This document shows, piece by piece, positions 34,301 through 49,300 of a stretch of DNA of 64,000 bases. This DNA is from Odontesthes bonariensis (taxonomy: Eukaryota; Chordata; Actinopteri; Atheriniformes; Atherinopsidae), in assembly GCF_027942865.1 (NCBI RefSeq), contig NC_134522.1, forward strand, positions 8,583,849 to 8,647,848. Reading direction: 5' to 3'. The position numbers and the translations under genes are program-made. Below the pieces are notes generated by a model. It saw only the letters and a list, made by a program, of their open reading frames with translations. It was not told the origin of the DNA and searched no databases. Positions within the stretch are counted from its first letter, which is position 1; each line of letters opens with the position of its first letter.

Positions 34301-37300
34301 ACTTTGTCCATATCTGCACCATTTCCTTCACCTCGATCAATCGTCGCCCTCCTCTTTATGGCGGCTGAAACCAGACGCTATCACTCCTGCCTGCTGCAGC
34401 CTTCTACTCACACTACTATTCAACTCCAAACCCTGAAGGGAAAAGGCCTCAGCAGCAGAAACTGCAGCCAAATCTTTTCTTCCCCCCCAACTGCTTCCAC
34501 ATGACCCCTCCTCTTAAAGCGCACACACACACACTAACCACCATCGACCTCCTTAACCCCTGTAACTACTCCCATGCTTGAATGCTTGAAATGTAGGGCC
34601 CCCGTCAGATCCAGTGTCTGTTCTGGTTCGTGTCCAGGAAACCAAGGGTTTGCAGATAAAGAGGGAGGGACAGATGAGTGCCGCACAGTACAGAGTGACA
34701 CAAAGTGTAGAGAGTCAACACAAGCCTCCAAATGCCTCAAATACTCACTGTGTACTCACTTCAAGTAAAATCTATGAGCTGGAACAAACCCAGTGCCCGC
34801 AGACGTCACTGACGGGGACAACACTACCAGCTCCACCAGTGAGAAGAGAGGATAATGAGCAATGCTTGTGTTTCAGAGAAGCTAAACAGATCGCAGCCGG
34901 CCAGGCTATAAATGGAAAATGACTCCATCCCTGGAAATACACCACAAGGGAACCGCAAACACTCCACCTCCTCCACCTCCTACTCCTCCTCTGCTCTACC
35001 TCTCATCGGCACTCACTTAGAAATCATCCTCAGTTCCTTTCTCCTCACATTTCTGCTCATCACACAAACTTCAATGCAAACAGTATTGTACAAAAGTCTT
35101 GAGCCAGCCTCATTTCTTTATATACTTTCAGGAAAGCAGGAAAGAAATGCAGCATTTCACTAAAACATCTGCAAACATGAATGTAAATATAGTAAATAAG
35201 GCAAAAACTGAGTCTGTACAATTCTAACAAACTTGAAAGTCCATATTTGGTATGAGCACCTTTATTCTTCAACACAGCTTTCTGTCATTTCCTTGAGTCG
35301 TCTTCAGGAATAGTTGCATCTCTCAGCTCCTGTGTCAGGTCTTTGCTGGATTCTTTCCTTTTTCTTAAGGACATCACTTTAAGATGCTGATCCTCTGCTG
35401 TAGATAGTTCTTTAGGCCTGACACTTCTTCTTTTGTCTTTCACTTGTCCAGTTTCCTCAATTTTTGAAGGACACACTGCACACCATGCTGAGATATGCCA
35501 AGTTTTTAGCTAATAGCTCTTTGGGAATCAGCTTGTTGGTGCAAAAAATACTATTTTCTGTCTGTCAAACTGTGTTATCTTTGGCATTTTTATAGATGCA
35601 ATGAAACAAAATATCCAAATGATGCGTCTTTGTGACAGACTAAAAGTAACAAAGTGTCTAAAGATACCATTTAAAACTGGTTCTTTGCTAAGCCGTCTAT
35701 TCTGTGTAGAAACAACACTGGTTCATCCATTAAGTTAGTGCCTTGTTTTTATGTTTGAATGATTCATAGGTCATTATAAAGTGCCTTAACAAGAAAAAAT
35801 TCCTCTGAAAGTAGCCAATGTCCAAAGAAAAGACCTTCAGAAAGCTTGAAGAACTATTGCTCAAGAACACTTCAAGAGATTACAAGAAAGTCTGTCTGCT
35901 TGGAAGCAAAATATAAAACAATTAAGACCGAATCAGGACTTTGGTAAGATTTCAGCACAGGAGATGCTGCTACAGTTAGTGTATGTGTGTGTGTACACAT
36001 AAGCGTGTGCGTGACAAGGTTCCACTCACACTATCCCACACAACGTGATAATAACGTCACTTTTCTCAGCACACTGTGCATCCTTCTGGAGTACCCTGCT
36101 CTGCCAAGATGCCCGGGCTCGTTCCAGTCGCCACTCCTGCAAGCTTCCCTCAAACAAAACCACCACGCACGCAGCTCAGTGCAGAGCCGGTAGAGGATTA
36201 TTGGATCAATCAGGACACAATCTTGAGAAAAGTTCCAAGACCACTAATGGGCTTTTAAATGTTGTTGAGTGAGATAAACCAAACCTGAACCAGAAAAAAA
36301 GCCCCATTTTCTTATTTTTTCTCTCCGTTTTAATTCTCCCTGCAGTTTTCAGCCATTTGCAAGATAACTCCATGATGCTATCAGATTTTCAGGCGTCTCA
36401 TGCACAGCTTTGCAGCTAGCAGGGCATGGGAACAAACACTGAAGCCAGATGCTGTCCCAATATGAAGTTGGATAGAGATCAAGGTGTTGGCGACAGGACA
36501 GGCCTGGCTGTTCACAGGGCAACCAAGCGACCTTATCGCTGCTGTAATTGACACCCTGATCATAAGGAGGAGGCCTCTGTGTGCAATCTGTGTTTATATT
36601 CTCTGACCATTATCATTTTCTCTACTTGGAAAGACACAAAAAGATGCAGAAAGTAAAGATATTGTTTCCCACTTCAGGCGGAGCAGACAAGAAAACTAAT
36701 ATTCAAGATTTTATTTTTAGCCAAAACTTACTACTAAATCACTATGTCCATCTTGTATTTAGAGGACTTTTCTGTTCTATAAACCAGTTAAAGACGTGAA
36801 GCAGAAAAAACTTGACGCTACACAAGCAAATAAGCTGCTGGTACCCTTTATAAAGTATAATAACTCCCCCGTCAAGAAGCAAGAAAAATACCATCTATTA
36901 ATCGCTGTTGATGTTGTGGGATGGTATTACATGAGTCCTTGAGTCCTCTACATGTCAGTCATGCCTGCATAAATAAATTATAAGAGCAAGGGACCAAAGA
37001 GCCACAAAGAAACACATGAAAGAGACATTTGGTTCTCACAACCCCAGAGCGAGCAACGGTGTCAGCCAAAAACCACAGCTGGCACCGAGGAGACCGAGAT
37101 AAACTTAATCATCATGTATTTTCTTTGTTTGTAAATCCTTCTCCTTCCAATAATGAAATTACTAATCCTCTCATAGTTTAGAGGTTTTTAACAAAAACTG
37201 ATGGAAAATGCAAGCTGGTGATATTTGTCTAAATGGCACCACGAGTTGTATGTTGCAACCTGCCGCGATTTGCAGAAATGAAGTCTCCTGCGAACATCCT

Positions 37301-40300
37301 GTACACGAGCTGAGCAACAGCCGGTTTAGTCTGAGGCAGTGGCTGATTCCCCTGCTGGCCTGGACCACACAAATATCTTTGTTATGATATATTTGGAGAA
37401 ATTACCCCGTCTGAGCACTATTCTTTACAAAGAGTGATTAAGTATGTCCAGATGAGAAACTGCATCGCCTGATATACGCACACACACACACACACACGCA
37501 CACACACACACACACACACAGTATGACACTGACAAACAGAGTGTTTATACAAAAGAATCCCTAAATGCACATGATGATGTTCATGGTGTTGTTATGAGAG
37601 AGTTTTGCACTTTGAGACACAAAGTAAATGCTGCAGATACTTCTTTGTCTTTGGGACTCTTTTACTGGCCTGAATCAACAATTCTCTTCTGCTCATAGCA
37701 AAAAGCTCATTTCATCCATCTCTTCTGGTTTTGGAGCCTGGCTGCCTGACAAACCTTGATAACTGCTTTTTGGCCCCTAGTTGAGCACGCACCTTTGTCA
37801 TTATGTTACCTGCTGTTCATAAATACAAAATAATTTCTACCTCTGATACATACCTGCCATAAAAATTTGGTTGTGCAAATAGCACAAGACAGTAGAGCTA
37901 AAAGTGTTTTGATTATCAAATTAAAACCATTTATAGATACAGCTTTAGGGTTCTAACTAAATTTGTCTTGTCGACTGTATGACATTTAATATGCATACTT
38001 CCTGTAGATTGTTTTGGTTTGAGAGAGATGTTTATTTGACCCTTTAAAGCATGACCTGGTTACTCAAGAAAATCGTTGCTATCGGTTTCATTTAGAAACT
38101 ATTTAAGGCTTTTGCCTGTGACACTGGCAGGATGTAGCCAAAACTGGACAAGTTGTGGAATCAACTTTGCTGTTATCTAAACATGGCAGCAGTGCTAGAC
38201 TTCAGGATGGCATTGAAGACTATCTTGTTCAGCCATGCTAATGTGAAACAGACACATATGAAGCAAGTGGGCACTAAACCAGTGAAGACAGCCGCACCTC
38301 AACCAACTGGTGGGAATCGACAACTATCTTGCCAAAAATGCCAGCAACTGCCAGAGAATAGGACTTCTTGAAACTTCCAGACTCTCATTGGTTCAGTTCT
38401 GGAGGCTTTTAGAAGATTCCAAAAATAAGCTTGAAAAGGAGACCAGCAGGGTGGTATTTTCAGCAAACATTACAGCTCACTTAAGGACGACAACCTGAAT
38501 GTTACTTCCAGCTATGCTGCCAGCAGCATTGCAGATGCACACTTCCCTTTCCACAGTGGCAGAGCTGGGGATTTCGGTTTGGTAGGAAAAAAAAAAAAGA
38601 GAGTTCCTCCTTGAGACTGGACACAACAAAGTTTGTAGCTTTTCTTGAGTAACCAGGTCATGGTTTCAACACAGAGACGTTGCTGTTGAATTAGCTGCTT
38701 TCTCTTTTATGTTCCTCATAAATGGAACAAAATTCAAAATGGAGACACTCCCCTCTTGACTTTCTTTTCAGGGTGTTTTAAGACCTGCCCTTGGGGGGGA
38801 AACCTGTTGCTGTACATTGGATAAATATGTTGCTTTTATTTGGTTAGACTCAGTCTGTTTGTTTAGTATGAAAACAATGGATGAAAATAAACTCACCCGG
38901 ATCTTCATGGTTCGCGTTTTCCCTCCACAGTTCTTTTTCAGCAGCATTTTCTGTGGAGAACAAGAATGCTCAATGACAGCTGTGGGAGGGCAAAGTTTCT
39001 TTGTCTACACATTACAAACTGTGCAGCAGCTCCTCTGTGGCTGAATGTGACAATCCACAAATGGTTTCAAGTCTTCATTCTTATGGAACTTGGGCACTTT
39101 GTCTTAAACAGTTACATTTTTCTAATGTTAAACCTCACACTGTAGTGGTTTGTGTGTGTGTGTGCGTGTGTGTAAAGGCTGCTCCAGGCGTATGTGCATG
39201 TGAGTACTGATTCAATTTCAGCATCATACTACATTCAGGCATTTCAAATGGGTTATTTTAATACCAATGTATGACGTGACAAGAGGCTGAATCAGGATGA
39301 AGGAGGAAGAGAGGCAAATCCAGCTGTCTCACTAAACTAAACAGTTGGTCAATGAAGCTTATGCAATATCCTGTCTCCCACTCCCCTCCACATCCACGCA
39401 GTTTTGCTATTCTCAGAGAAAAGAGAAAAAACAGTGGGGGTGGAGGGACCACACAATCACTGAATTGTCTCAAGTCGGGGAGGCAGCTTCTAAGGAACAC
39501 AGAGAGAATGGAAACACAAGACTCCTGCTGTTGTGATGTGGGAGAAAGCTGCTGTTCACTTGCCCTCATGCTCACCTCCTGCCAACCCTCATCTTGTCTG
39601 TATCATTGCCACAAAAGTCCATCTGAGAGCGGGCTGCTTAAACACTCTATAACGCTCACTCTATAGTTGGGGTTTAAATCTCTCCAGCATGTATAAGCAT
39701 GTAAGTTGTTGTGCCGTGCAGATATTTAAACATAAAATGCATCCACTGTATGCTGCACTACAGCGTCGCTATCGCCTTTTATCCAGGTGAGGCACCCAAG
39801 GGCGCGATGTGGGGTTCAAGTTTTCCCTGCTGTGAACAGCTGAGCCGCTAACATCAGCCTCTAGTTCTTTCTGTTTGTTTCTTTTTTACCTGACAGGTCT
39901 AAAACTGGTTCCACTCTCCTCTGCTTGCGCAGCAGGATCTCAGAGATTATTATAAAAAAAATGTTTTAAAAACCTGCTGGAAAGACATTCGAACCTTTGC
40001 TGTTGAGTCTAAACTTTATTGATATTAAAAACACATTAAGCTATGAATACTTTGGGACAACTGCTGTCTGCTTTAATCCTTTACAGCATTTTTACTTGTT
40101 AGTATTAATATGTAGCTTGTGTGGCTGCCTTAATGGAAATGCTGCCAATACACATAATAAATAAAATATTAAAAACATAGATTACAAACAGGGAACTGTT
40201 ATGGCTCAGACATACACACACTTCAAAGCTGACAGATTTGGCAGCCTTAAGAGCACAGCGATGGCAGTTGTGGTTTTGTTCAGTTGTTTGGATGAATTTT

Positions 40301-43300
40301 CATTGCAAAGGGTGGAAATTCCCACCAACCTGGCAACATTACAGAGCTGGAAGCATTCTGTTTGGTTATTGCAGTCACATGCTGTGCTATCGAGCATCAT
40401 ATGCACGAACAATGAAAGATAATTGATTTCTAATCAAAGAAAATACCAGATGGGAGAAAAGAAAGTGGACTGTAGCAACAAATAAAGTTCTAAATATAAC
40501 ACAAAGAAGGCAAGGTTCTGCATGCCTGTTTTTTTAATGAGTCTTCTATGACGCAAACGCTGTGTGGTTGGTAGATGACAATGGATTCACAGCCTACTGT
40601 TTGGAAATAGGGTGATATATTAGCCAACGGACTGACTGCAGTCTGCATAAAATAGTTCTTTGAACACCTGAGCAACAAGTGTTTGCTTGCTTGTACTTTT
40701 TTCACATTTTGTTCTCTTGCAGTCCATAAACAGCATCTGCTTCCCAAACTGTTGCTCTGCCGAGGTAATTACATCAACAAATGGCACAGACTCATCTATG
40801 ACGTGGATTAACAGGGATTATCAGACACTAAAAGAAAGGAACTCACTGACCCTTCAACCCTTTCTTTCGGGGAAACCGAGGGCAGAAATGTACAGCTCCA
40901 GGCCCATCTGGTCTCCGGTGGGTACTATAGCCAAACTTGCCAGTCATTAATCTTATGAAGTACTGGATCGGAGTTTTGAAACCAGAGTTAAGACTTGTTT
41001 CTTTGTTTAGTCTCATTTCTTTGCAAAAGTTATGAGACACCCCTCATTTCTTTATACTGTCAGTAAAACAGGAAAGAAGTGCAGGGATTTACTGAATCAT
41101 GTGCAAACATTAAAGACGATTTGTTCTGAGCACCTTTATTCTTCAACACAGCCTGAACCATCTTAAGACAAGTTTTCCATGGAGCAGCCACCCTTCCATG
41201 GAGCCCATTTCTGATGAGGCTTGGGCCAACAGCAGATGGATCAGCTGAAGGTCCAGATGCATCTCTCAGCTCCTGTGTCAGGCCTTTGCTGGATTTTTTT
41301 TCCAAGTTTCATCATTTCCTTAGTTTTTAGGCCCGTCACATCTTTTGTCCTCAACTAGCAGTTCCCTCATATCACAGTGCACACCATGCTGAGATATGCC
41401 AAGTTATCAGCTCCTTGGGAATCAGCTTGTTGGTGAAAAAACGCCATTTTCAAACTGTGTTATCTCTGGTGTTTTTCATAGATGCAACTAAAGAAGTGGG
41501 AACAAATTATGTGTCTTCGTGACAGGCTGCTAGTTAGTGCCTGAAGATACAATTTAAGATTGGTTCTTTGCTAAGTTGTCTGTTATGTTTGAACACAACA
41601 CTGGTTCATCCCTTGAGTTAGGAGACTTTTCATGCTTTAAAAAAAATCATAGGTCAGACAAAAACAGCCAATGTCTTAAGATAAAAAACTGTCTGGCTGA
41701 TTTGAAACAAAACCTAAAGAAATAAGGGTTGGATCAACACTTTTGCACAGAAGTGTGAATCTAACATTGAAGAGTTTTCTGATGCAAAAAAAGCTTCTCA
41801 TATTAAACTAACTGTCATAAATGTAAAAGGAGTTCGGCTCTCACTCCCTCCACCTCTCACACATCATTCCCTTGGCTCTTCTGACACCTTTAAATTGCCT
41901 TTTTGACAACTTCTTTCTTTGGTTTAACCTCCAGGAGAACATCTGTGAAATATATTACATGGAGTCCTTATAGAAACTGAGGCAGATTTTGGAAGTGGAG
42001 GCTGTTCATCTAAGGGGTTAATCGGAGACTCCGACTGGGTGTGCTTGCTACCTCTGTAGGCCCCCTTTTGTATTCCCTGCAGCACCGTCCATTCCACTTG
42101 ACTGAGTGTGCACACACTCTCACACATACATAAACACACCGATATAGGATAAAAACACACACACATAGGCAGGAGGATGTACACATGCGGGCACAAACAA
42201 ACAGGCAGGATGATAGATGCACACACATGCACTCTTTATCATTTTTTCTTTTCACCCCTCTCAGTGCTGCACGCTGTCTCTCATCATCTGTTCTTTCCCT
42301 CTAAAAACCTCTTGGACATATGGACCCATGAAACCTGCAGTTTCTCCCCCTGTGCACACACACATGCACACACCCTTTCCCATCCACAGTGTGGGCCAAC
42401 AAGTCTATTGGATTTTAATGATTAGTGGACCAGCTTCTCCATGACTCATTAGTGGCTGTCAATTTTCTGTTGTTTATTTAATCCTCTCCTTCTGCCTCCA
42501 CCCCTCCATCGTTTCCCCTCGCTCACCAGCCTTTGTGAGAAATGAGGGCGGACATCTGCCGTCCCAGCCTCCCTCTCCTTCATCCCTCTCCAGCCAGACC
42601 ACCGTGGTGGCGAGGGTCCGGCGATGAAAATGGAAGACTTTGTTTGCTTGTGCGAGCATTTTGTGTGGCCATGTGAGTTCGAGTTTGGAAGGTAGCCGTC
42701 GTCGTGTTTTTGGCTCTTCGCCTCGATTATTGTTATAGTTGTGTGGATAAATATCTATTTACACGTGACAGCTGCGCTGCTATTACTGAAAAATAAACTT
42801 CAACTCTGGGTGAAATGGATATTTATGCAGAAACTTAAATCCTGGGGAGGTTTCCAACTATTTGGAGGAAGAATATCAATCTAGCTACTCAATGTCGTCA
42901 CCACACAATCTTCTAGCATAATGTGTAACACACTGAAACACACAGAATGACTTCACTCTGCACCCCTTTTATCCAGAATTTAGTTGAATCCCCATGTTAA
43001 ACAGCCCACTGAGGGAAAGAATAAGATGATGTGTGAGACAATTCCAGCAATACTAACTGACAAAAAAAAGTCAGCTTGCACAGCCAAATACATTCTTACC
43101 AAAGTGCTGCAGTAAAATATAACCCCCAGGGAGCTTTACTTTACTCGAGTATTTCTAATTTATGTTACTTTATACTTCTAATCTTATCAAACGTGAATGG
43201 GAATCCTGTACTTCCAACTTTTCTGCATGTATTTAGACTTTATAAACTTAAAATTTACAATTCATTAACATTAACAAACTGATGTTATACTAATACAAAA

Positions 43301-46300
43301 GTATGGATAAAATGTGTCCTCAGATCTTTGTTGAATTTCATGAGCTAACTTACAGCAGAGGCTGTTGAATGCAGCTTACAGTTTATGTTGGATGGCCCTT
43401 ACATGTCTTAAAGTCCCCATGAAGTCATATATGGAGTTTGAAATGTTTTTATTTTATCTGCTTTGTCTTACAGAACACAAACACACTAGAATCTGTACCA
43501 ACTTAAACAAAAAACGTCATTTTTTGCATTTTTTGCATTTGTATCCATATGGTTTTTATTGGTGAAGTTTATCATTTCCTAGAAAACTAACAAAAAGTAA
43601 TGGAACTTTTAATTAAACGAATCCAATCAAACATCTTTTTAAGTTTGGAATTTTAGCAGAACTGATGTGGAATGATTTTCCCTTACATTTGTTTTATGGG
43701 AAACTTATAAATTCATGGAATATATAACTATTTAATGGGAATCTTAACCCAAGCCTCCAGCTTCTGCCAACATCACTGTTCATGTCACGAAAAATTCTGA
43801 AGTTCTTGACAAACAAGCCACAGCTATTCAAAACATTTCACAATATGATTTTTTCGAAACTGAAACGCTCACCTGTCAAGTGCCAAAGTAGATCATCAAC
43901 TTGGCAGGTTAACATGTGACATTAAATAAAAAAATAATCATGTAGAAAAAGCTGAGTCTCTAATGTGTTTCAGTGTTATTTACAACTGCGTCTTTCATCT
44001 GATCTCTGCCCGAGTTTGAAGCACAGACCTGAAATGGTTTTTATTATACTGACTTCACCTGTTAATGACTTGGATCTGGCAATTTCTGCACAAATCCATC
44101 CAAAGGTGGAGTAAAGTTGGGAATTCATGGAGCATGCAGAAAGCGCAGAGTTTGAGGAGTTTGAGGGTTAAAATAATAAAACCTTCATAAGGTTTACTCA
44201 GAGTGGAAAAAAATAGGGATTTATTGAGATCAAAACTTATTTCGCTTTGTTCAGGCTTGAATATATTAACTATTGATGAGCATCGCCATTGGACGCCCTA
44301 ACTCAACGTTCAGTTAATCTGCAGCCGGTTCTGCAGTTTTTTTTTACCCATTTAAAGTTTGAGAATAGGCTGAGATAGTTTTGGCCTTAAGACCTCTAAT
44401 CATTTGCTTTCATAGATAAAACTGTGAGTTGGAAAATAAATTCCAGACACTGGTTATGACCTGTAATAGCTTTAAAGTGCTCTGTAAACATGCAATTTCC
44501 CGCCTATCGCAGTGTGTGTTGTCGTGCACAACTGGTACTAACCTGTTGCATTTTTTCCAGATCCAGGCTGGGTCTCCCCGGCTCCCCACCGTAGCTGTGC
44601 CGATGCTTCCTGTAAGGTGCAGATTGGTCAAAGTGTGTCAAAATGATGGGCCGTGCAACTGGCTGCACCACCTGCAGCTGAAATCTCATCGGGGGTCCCT
44701 TGAGGCTTCGTGGTGGGCTGGAACTGAACAGCACAGGACTGGGAGAGGCAGCCAAGCAAGTGCCAGGTTCGACCAGCGGCCTGGCAGAGCCAGGCGGCGA
44801 CCTGCAGCCGCACAGGTCTCGCACCTCTTCGTCGCTGGAGGCGCTGCTGTGGTGATCGCCGTGGCGCTGCGGGAGCGCAGACACCCACTTCCTGTTGTCA
44901 CCACAGCTGATTCGCTCAAGCTCTTCCTCTGATGAGTGGCGATCCAGATTGGCATCTAAAAGGAGGCGGAGGCGTCGCAGCCGGGCTGGTGAGAGGGGAC
45001 CCTGGTTGTGCTGCTGGCTGGTGGCCAAAGGGGTGAGGGCGCAATTTCTCCGTCTCTCTGGAGGAGGCCAAGAAATGTCAAAGGAGAAGGTTGAGACAAA
45101 CAGTTTACAGACATATCATGTTGATGGAAAACACGTGATTGTAACGGGTGTGAATTATTATTTACAAGAAAATAGCTTGGATGGTTCTGAGCACATACCT
45201 CTATCAATCTGTGCAAGCTCCTGGTTCTCGCCTTCTGAGTCATCGCTCTCTACTCCCTCTCCTCCGCCATGGTAAGAAATCTGGAAAAAGGATTCAGCCT
45301 TTACTTACGCACACATATGCCATGAGAAATTAACCTCCAGCTTTCTCCTAATTCTCCTTTTTGAATTGTGTTGCCTGGCATCCATCAGGGAATGGATGCC
45401 AGGCAACACACATTTCACCCTAAATGCTTAAAGGAAACTGCACTTCTTGAAGATGTTTCACCTTTCACATTTCACCAGACACATTTCTTCCATTCTGACA
45501 GTTCCCTTTCATTCCATTCAAGCACATGACCGTCCTAGATGACTGAGATTCATACACATACACACCTTACAATTATACTCTTGATACAGTCAAACCAATT
45601 GCATAGAACACCCCTGAATATTGTCCTTAAGATTTTCTGATTTGCTTGAAATGGTAATCCTTCTTCTGGTCTTGTACTGAAGGAATCTCTCAAGAATTTA
45701 AGATTAAGTCTAAGACTACTTTTACTCAGAGACAGATGCCATATTTTCCATTCATTTTTTCCTGGCAGTAATTGGCAAGAGAACAGTGTGCAGCTTCATT
45801 TACTGAGTCTTAACAGAAAAATCGTTGTTTTTTTTAATAGTTTTTTATGAAGTACTTTGATTGGCGAGTGACTTACCATCAGAGTACTCTGAGTTTGGAA
45901 AATCTGAAGCTTTTCTGACAGACTAGCAAAAGCTAAAAGCTTTTCTATTTTAATACCTTTTAAAACATAATAAATTCCTTAATGATTTCAAGGGAGCCCA
46001 TCAGCTAAACACAAGCTCTTAGCTTTAAGTGTCACACTTATGCTGAAAATTGAAGGTTTTTTGAGCAACTGACCCAAGAGAAAATATTAGGTAACGCCAC
46101 AAAAAAGAATCTTGGACTTTGCTATTCATTTTATCACAAATGTTTGTTAAGACCCACCTAAAGTTCAAGTACAGCAAAGATAAATCTAAACGTTAACAAT
46201 GGTTTGTAAATGTGAGCTATGCACAGTGGTTTGCTTAGTTAGCCATATTACTCAGATCTCACTCCCCAATAAACAAAACCAAGCCTGGCACACTGTTGGG

Positions 46301-49300
46301 CCACACTGTTGTCAAACAGTACATTTATTTTTTCTTTTCCCACGACCTAAACGAGTCTGTCCCTTTAAAATCAATTCCTGCTTTACAAGCAGCAGCAACA
46401 ATACAGATACCCTGCAGTCTGCAACGCTACGAGTTAAGTAATGCGCCTCACACTCAGTAATTACCACTCTGAGGCTTCGCTGAGCAGCTGCCATCTGTGC
46501 TCGTGCACGTGTGTGTGCTTACACACATCCATACAGACGTAGTGTCCTCCCATCCAGTCTGCAAAACACACACAAACACACTCACACGCCTCCTTTTCTC
46601 TCTGAAGCTCTTCAAAAAGTGTGAAAAGGGGGGGCAAAGCAGCCAAGGTTCCAAATCCCAAAAAGCAAAAGACACGTTTTCACAATAAAATGGAAAATCC
46701 AGTTTTTGGTTTCAGAGATAGTTCAGGATAATTACATCTTAATCTGCTTGCTACGTCATATGGCTCTAACTCCGTTTTCCCATCAAAAATCAACTGAAAA
46801 ATACTTAATATATTACTACTAAAACTATCACAACTAGTTCCACTGAAGAATAAAAGTTTCTTAGAAGAACTATAAATCTAATGCACATTTTTACCTGTAA
46901 ATGACGTGGATTGATGTTAATGTTCACCACAGAAAGATGAATTACTTATGGCACGATAACACACAGAAAATAACAAAAATGCAATGACACTTAAACCACT
47001 GTTTAAGCACAAAACCCAAGAGTACATTTTAGAGACAAAAAAGATATTTGGAAGTGGCCCGAGTACAGCCTTCTTGCTTTTCAAAGCCACATGAGCTGTG
47101 GGAGAGATTCTCAATGAAGAGGCCCAGCGCCAGCATTTGAGACACGAAACCTTGTGGTGGTCTCGAGTTGTGCAGCATTACTTCATGAAGGAAAATTATG
47201 CTGAGGGATAACTGTTTGCAGGAAATGTATTTTGGCCCAGGGATTTGGCTACACAGTAAACTGCAGTGAATTCTTGTTGGAAATCATCCATGAAACATCA
47301 GATTACTTATTAAAAAATGTCAGGATGCAGCGGGATGCTAACAATGAATTCTAGTCCTAACTGTATTCCCAGCAGACAAGAGTTTAAATCTGTATTCATG
47401 CTCAGTGAGATCAGCTCACTCTTTACTAATTGTTCCTATTTTACCACATACAGCTGCAGATTTAGCAGCTTCTCTTTTTGGGTTTCTTTGACCCGAACGT
47501 CTAGAAGTTTCTCCACAGAGCGACCACTGTGTGTCTAACAAGAAGTTCAGCTGACGGTAAGGATTTGGCATTTCCTTCCCCCCAGGGAGTGCCCCAGAGG
47601 CTGTTGTTCACAGATTGGAAAGTACATGTAGGATGTGGATTCACTTCTTAGTAATGATGTGATTCAGGGTCTGAATCGCTTTAGCTCACACATTTACACA
47701 ACCGTCCACACTCAATACTGAACCCCAGCTTAAAACGAAATAAGCTTTTAAGTGTTTTTGTGTCCAACCTGTCAGCTTTAAGTATTTTGGTGCACTTGCC
47801 TTGGGGTGAACTTGCTGGGACGTCCACTCCTGGGAAGATTGACAGCTGCCCTGAATGTTTTCCACTAGTGAATAATCTTTCTCTCTGTAGAATGATGGAC
47901 TCCAAATAGTTTGGAAATGGCCTTATAACCCCTCCCAGATTGATGGGCAGCAACAATTGCTTCACTAAGATCACTGCTGATGTCTTTCCTCCTTGGCATT
48001 GTGTTAAACACACACCCGAACTGACTGCTTTTAAAGATGTGCTCACACATTGTATTTTTTCTCATTTTAAGACCTGCTCAGAACCAGATTAAGGTTAATT
48101 ATGTCCCGATACATAAAAACGTTCACACATTACAGCCACGTCAATAACATGGACAGTGTTCTGAAACGTTAGAGTTTATGTAAAGCGAGATCAGGTCAAA
48201 AGTGGATTGCCTCAACACATTATGACACGCTAACAGTATCTAATATCAGATGTGAGGGGTTATTAAAGTGTGAGAGAGAACAAAACAGCGTTTCATGCAT
48301 TCCTCCGTCACCCACACCTGATTTGGTGTCTGTTTTGGCATAGCTTGCTGCAACAAACACAACATCCTGCCAAACTGATACTCAGCTTATGGTTAGACAG
48401 GTTGGCAAAGTTTGATGTTAGATGGGAGTTATGGAGGTTTATTCATCACACTCTACTGTCGCACCACTTTCCCAGAACATTGGGCTTATTGGGAATGTTT
48501 TCATGGTATTCCATCTTAAAACAATCAAAATATATCACTAAGCTTGTGATCAAGGATTCAGTCAGCAACAGTTTAACAGCAACTGAAAATAAGAGTGCTT
48601 GACAGATTAACTGAAAATGTACTATTTATTTCCAGCCCCTCTGAGATTCTGTGGTTAAGCCTGGACTCACAACCACCAATATCACTTTTCCAAAAGTATC
48701 AGTTTCAGATGAAGGACAGCACAACTCCATTGCTTGTGGCTGCAGTGTTACCACATTTTGGTGAAGTCACAGCACAGGTGAGAAATAGCAAAAACAAGAT
48801 GTCAGAACATCCAACGCATGGACAAGAATGTGGAAGTCTTGTATGCTGGAGCCTCGTCAACGGCTGTTCTGAATGAAGATATTTTGTTTTCAATCATAGG
48901 AGAAACAGAGGCTGTTTGAATTAACTGAGCTCATCCTCGTTTCTAATCACCTTTAAACCAGCAGCTGGATTAAACTGACAGTTTTCCAAGTTTGACTGGC
49001 ATTATTTTGGACCCTCTTGCACCAACTGTTTATCTCAAGATGCCCAACTTCTAATATTTAATCGACTACCATTCAGATATATCAGACAGATATCACTGCA
49101 CAGAGAGAAAACAACACTTCCCAAGGTCGGTAATATCATATTATGCAACTCTTTTTAATTCTTTTATTCTATTGAAAACCTTTTTTTTCTTTATTTGTTG
49201 GTTAACTGACTGACAAGAACAGTCTTACCAGCACTGTTAAAGTCTGCTACATGATTATTGGAGCTTGACCAAACAGCTTGCCATCTCTCAGGGAGAATCC

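Larger units (their letters stand above)
31511..38896 (-). other. intron 4 of the unnamed gene
   Basis: A 7.4-kb intron holding several repeats described separately: a teleost repeat fragment at 33,168, a transposon 5' part at 33,245-33,719, a Tc1 copy at 35,084-35,960, a CA microsatellite at 37,478 and an inverted-repeat element at 38,050. The rest has no supported exon or RNA gene. Confidence 0.7.

Noticed and set aside
44429..44932. 167-codon plus-strand open frame
   Set aside because: It is the antisense shadow of exon 3 of the minus-strand gene, whose exon boundaries and phases fit.
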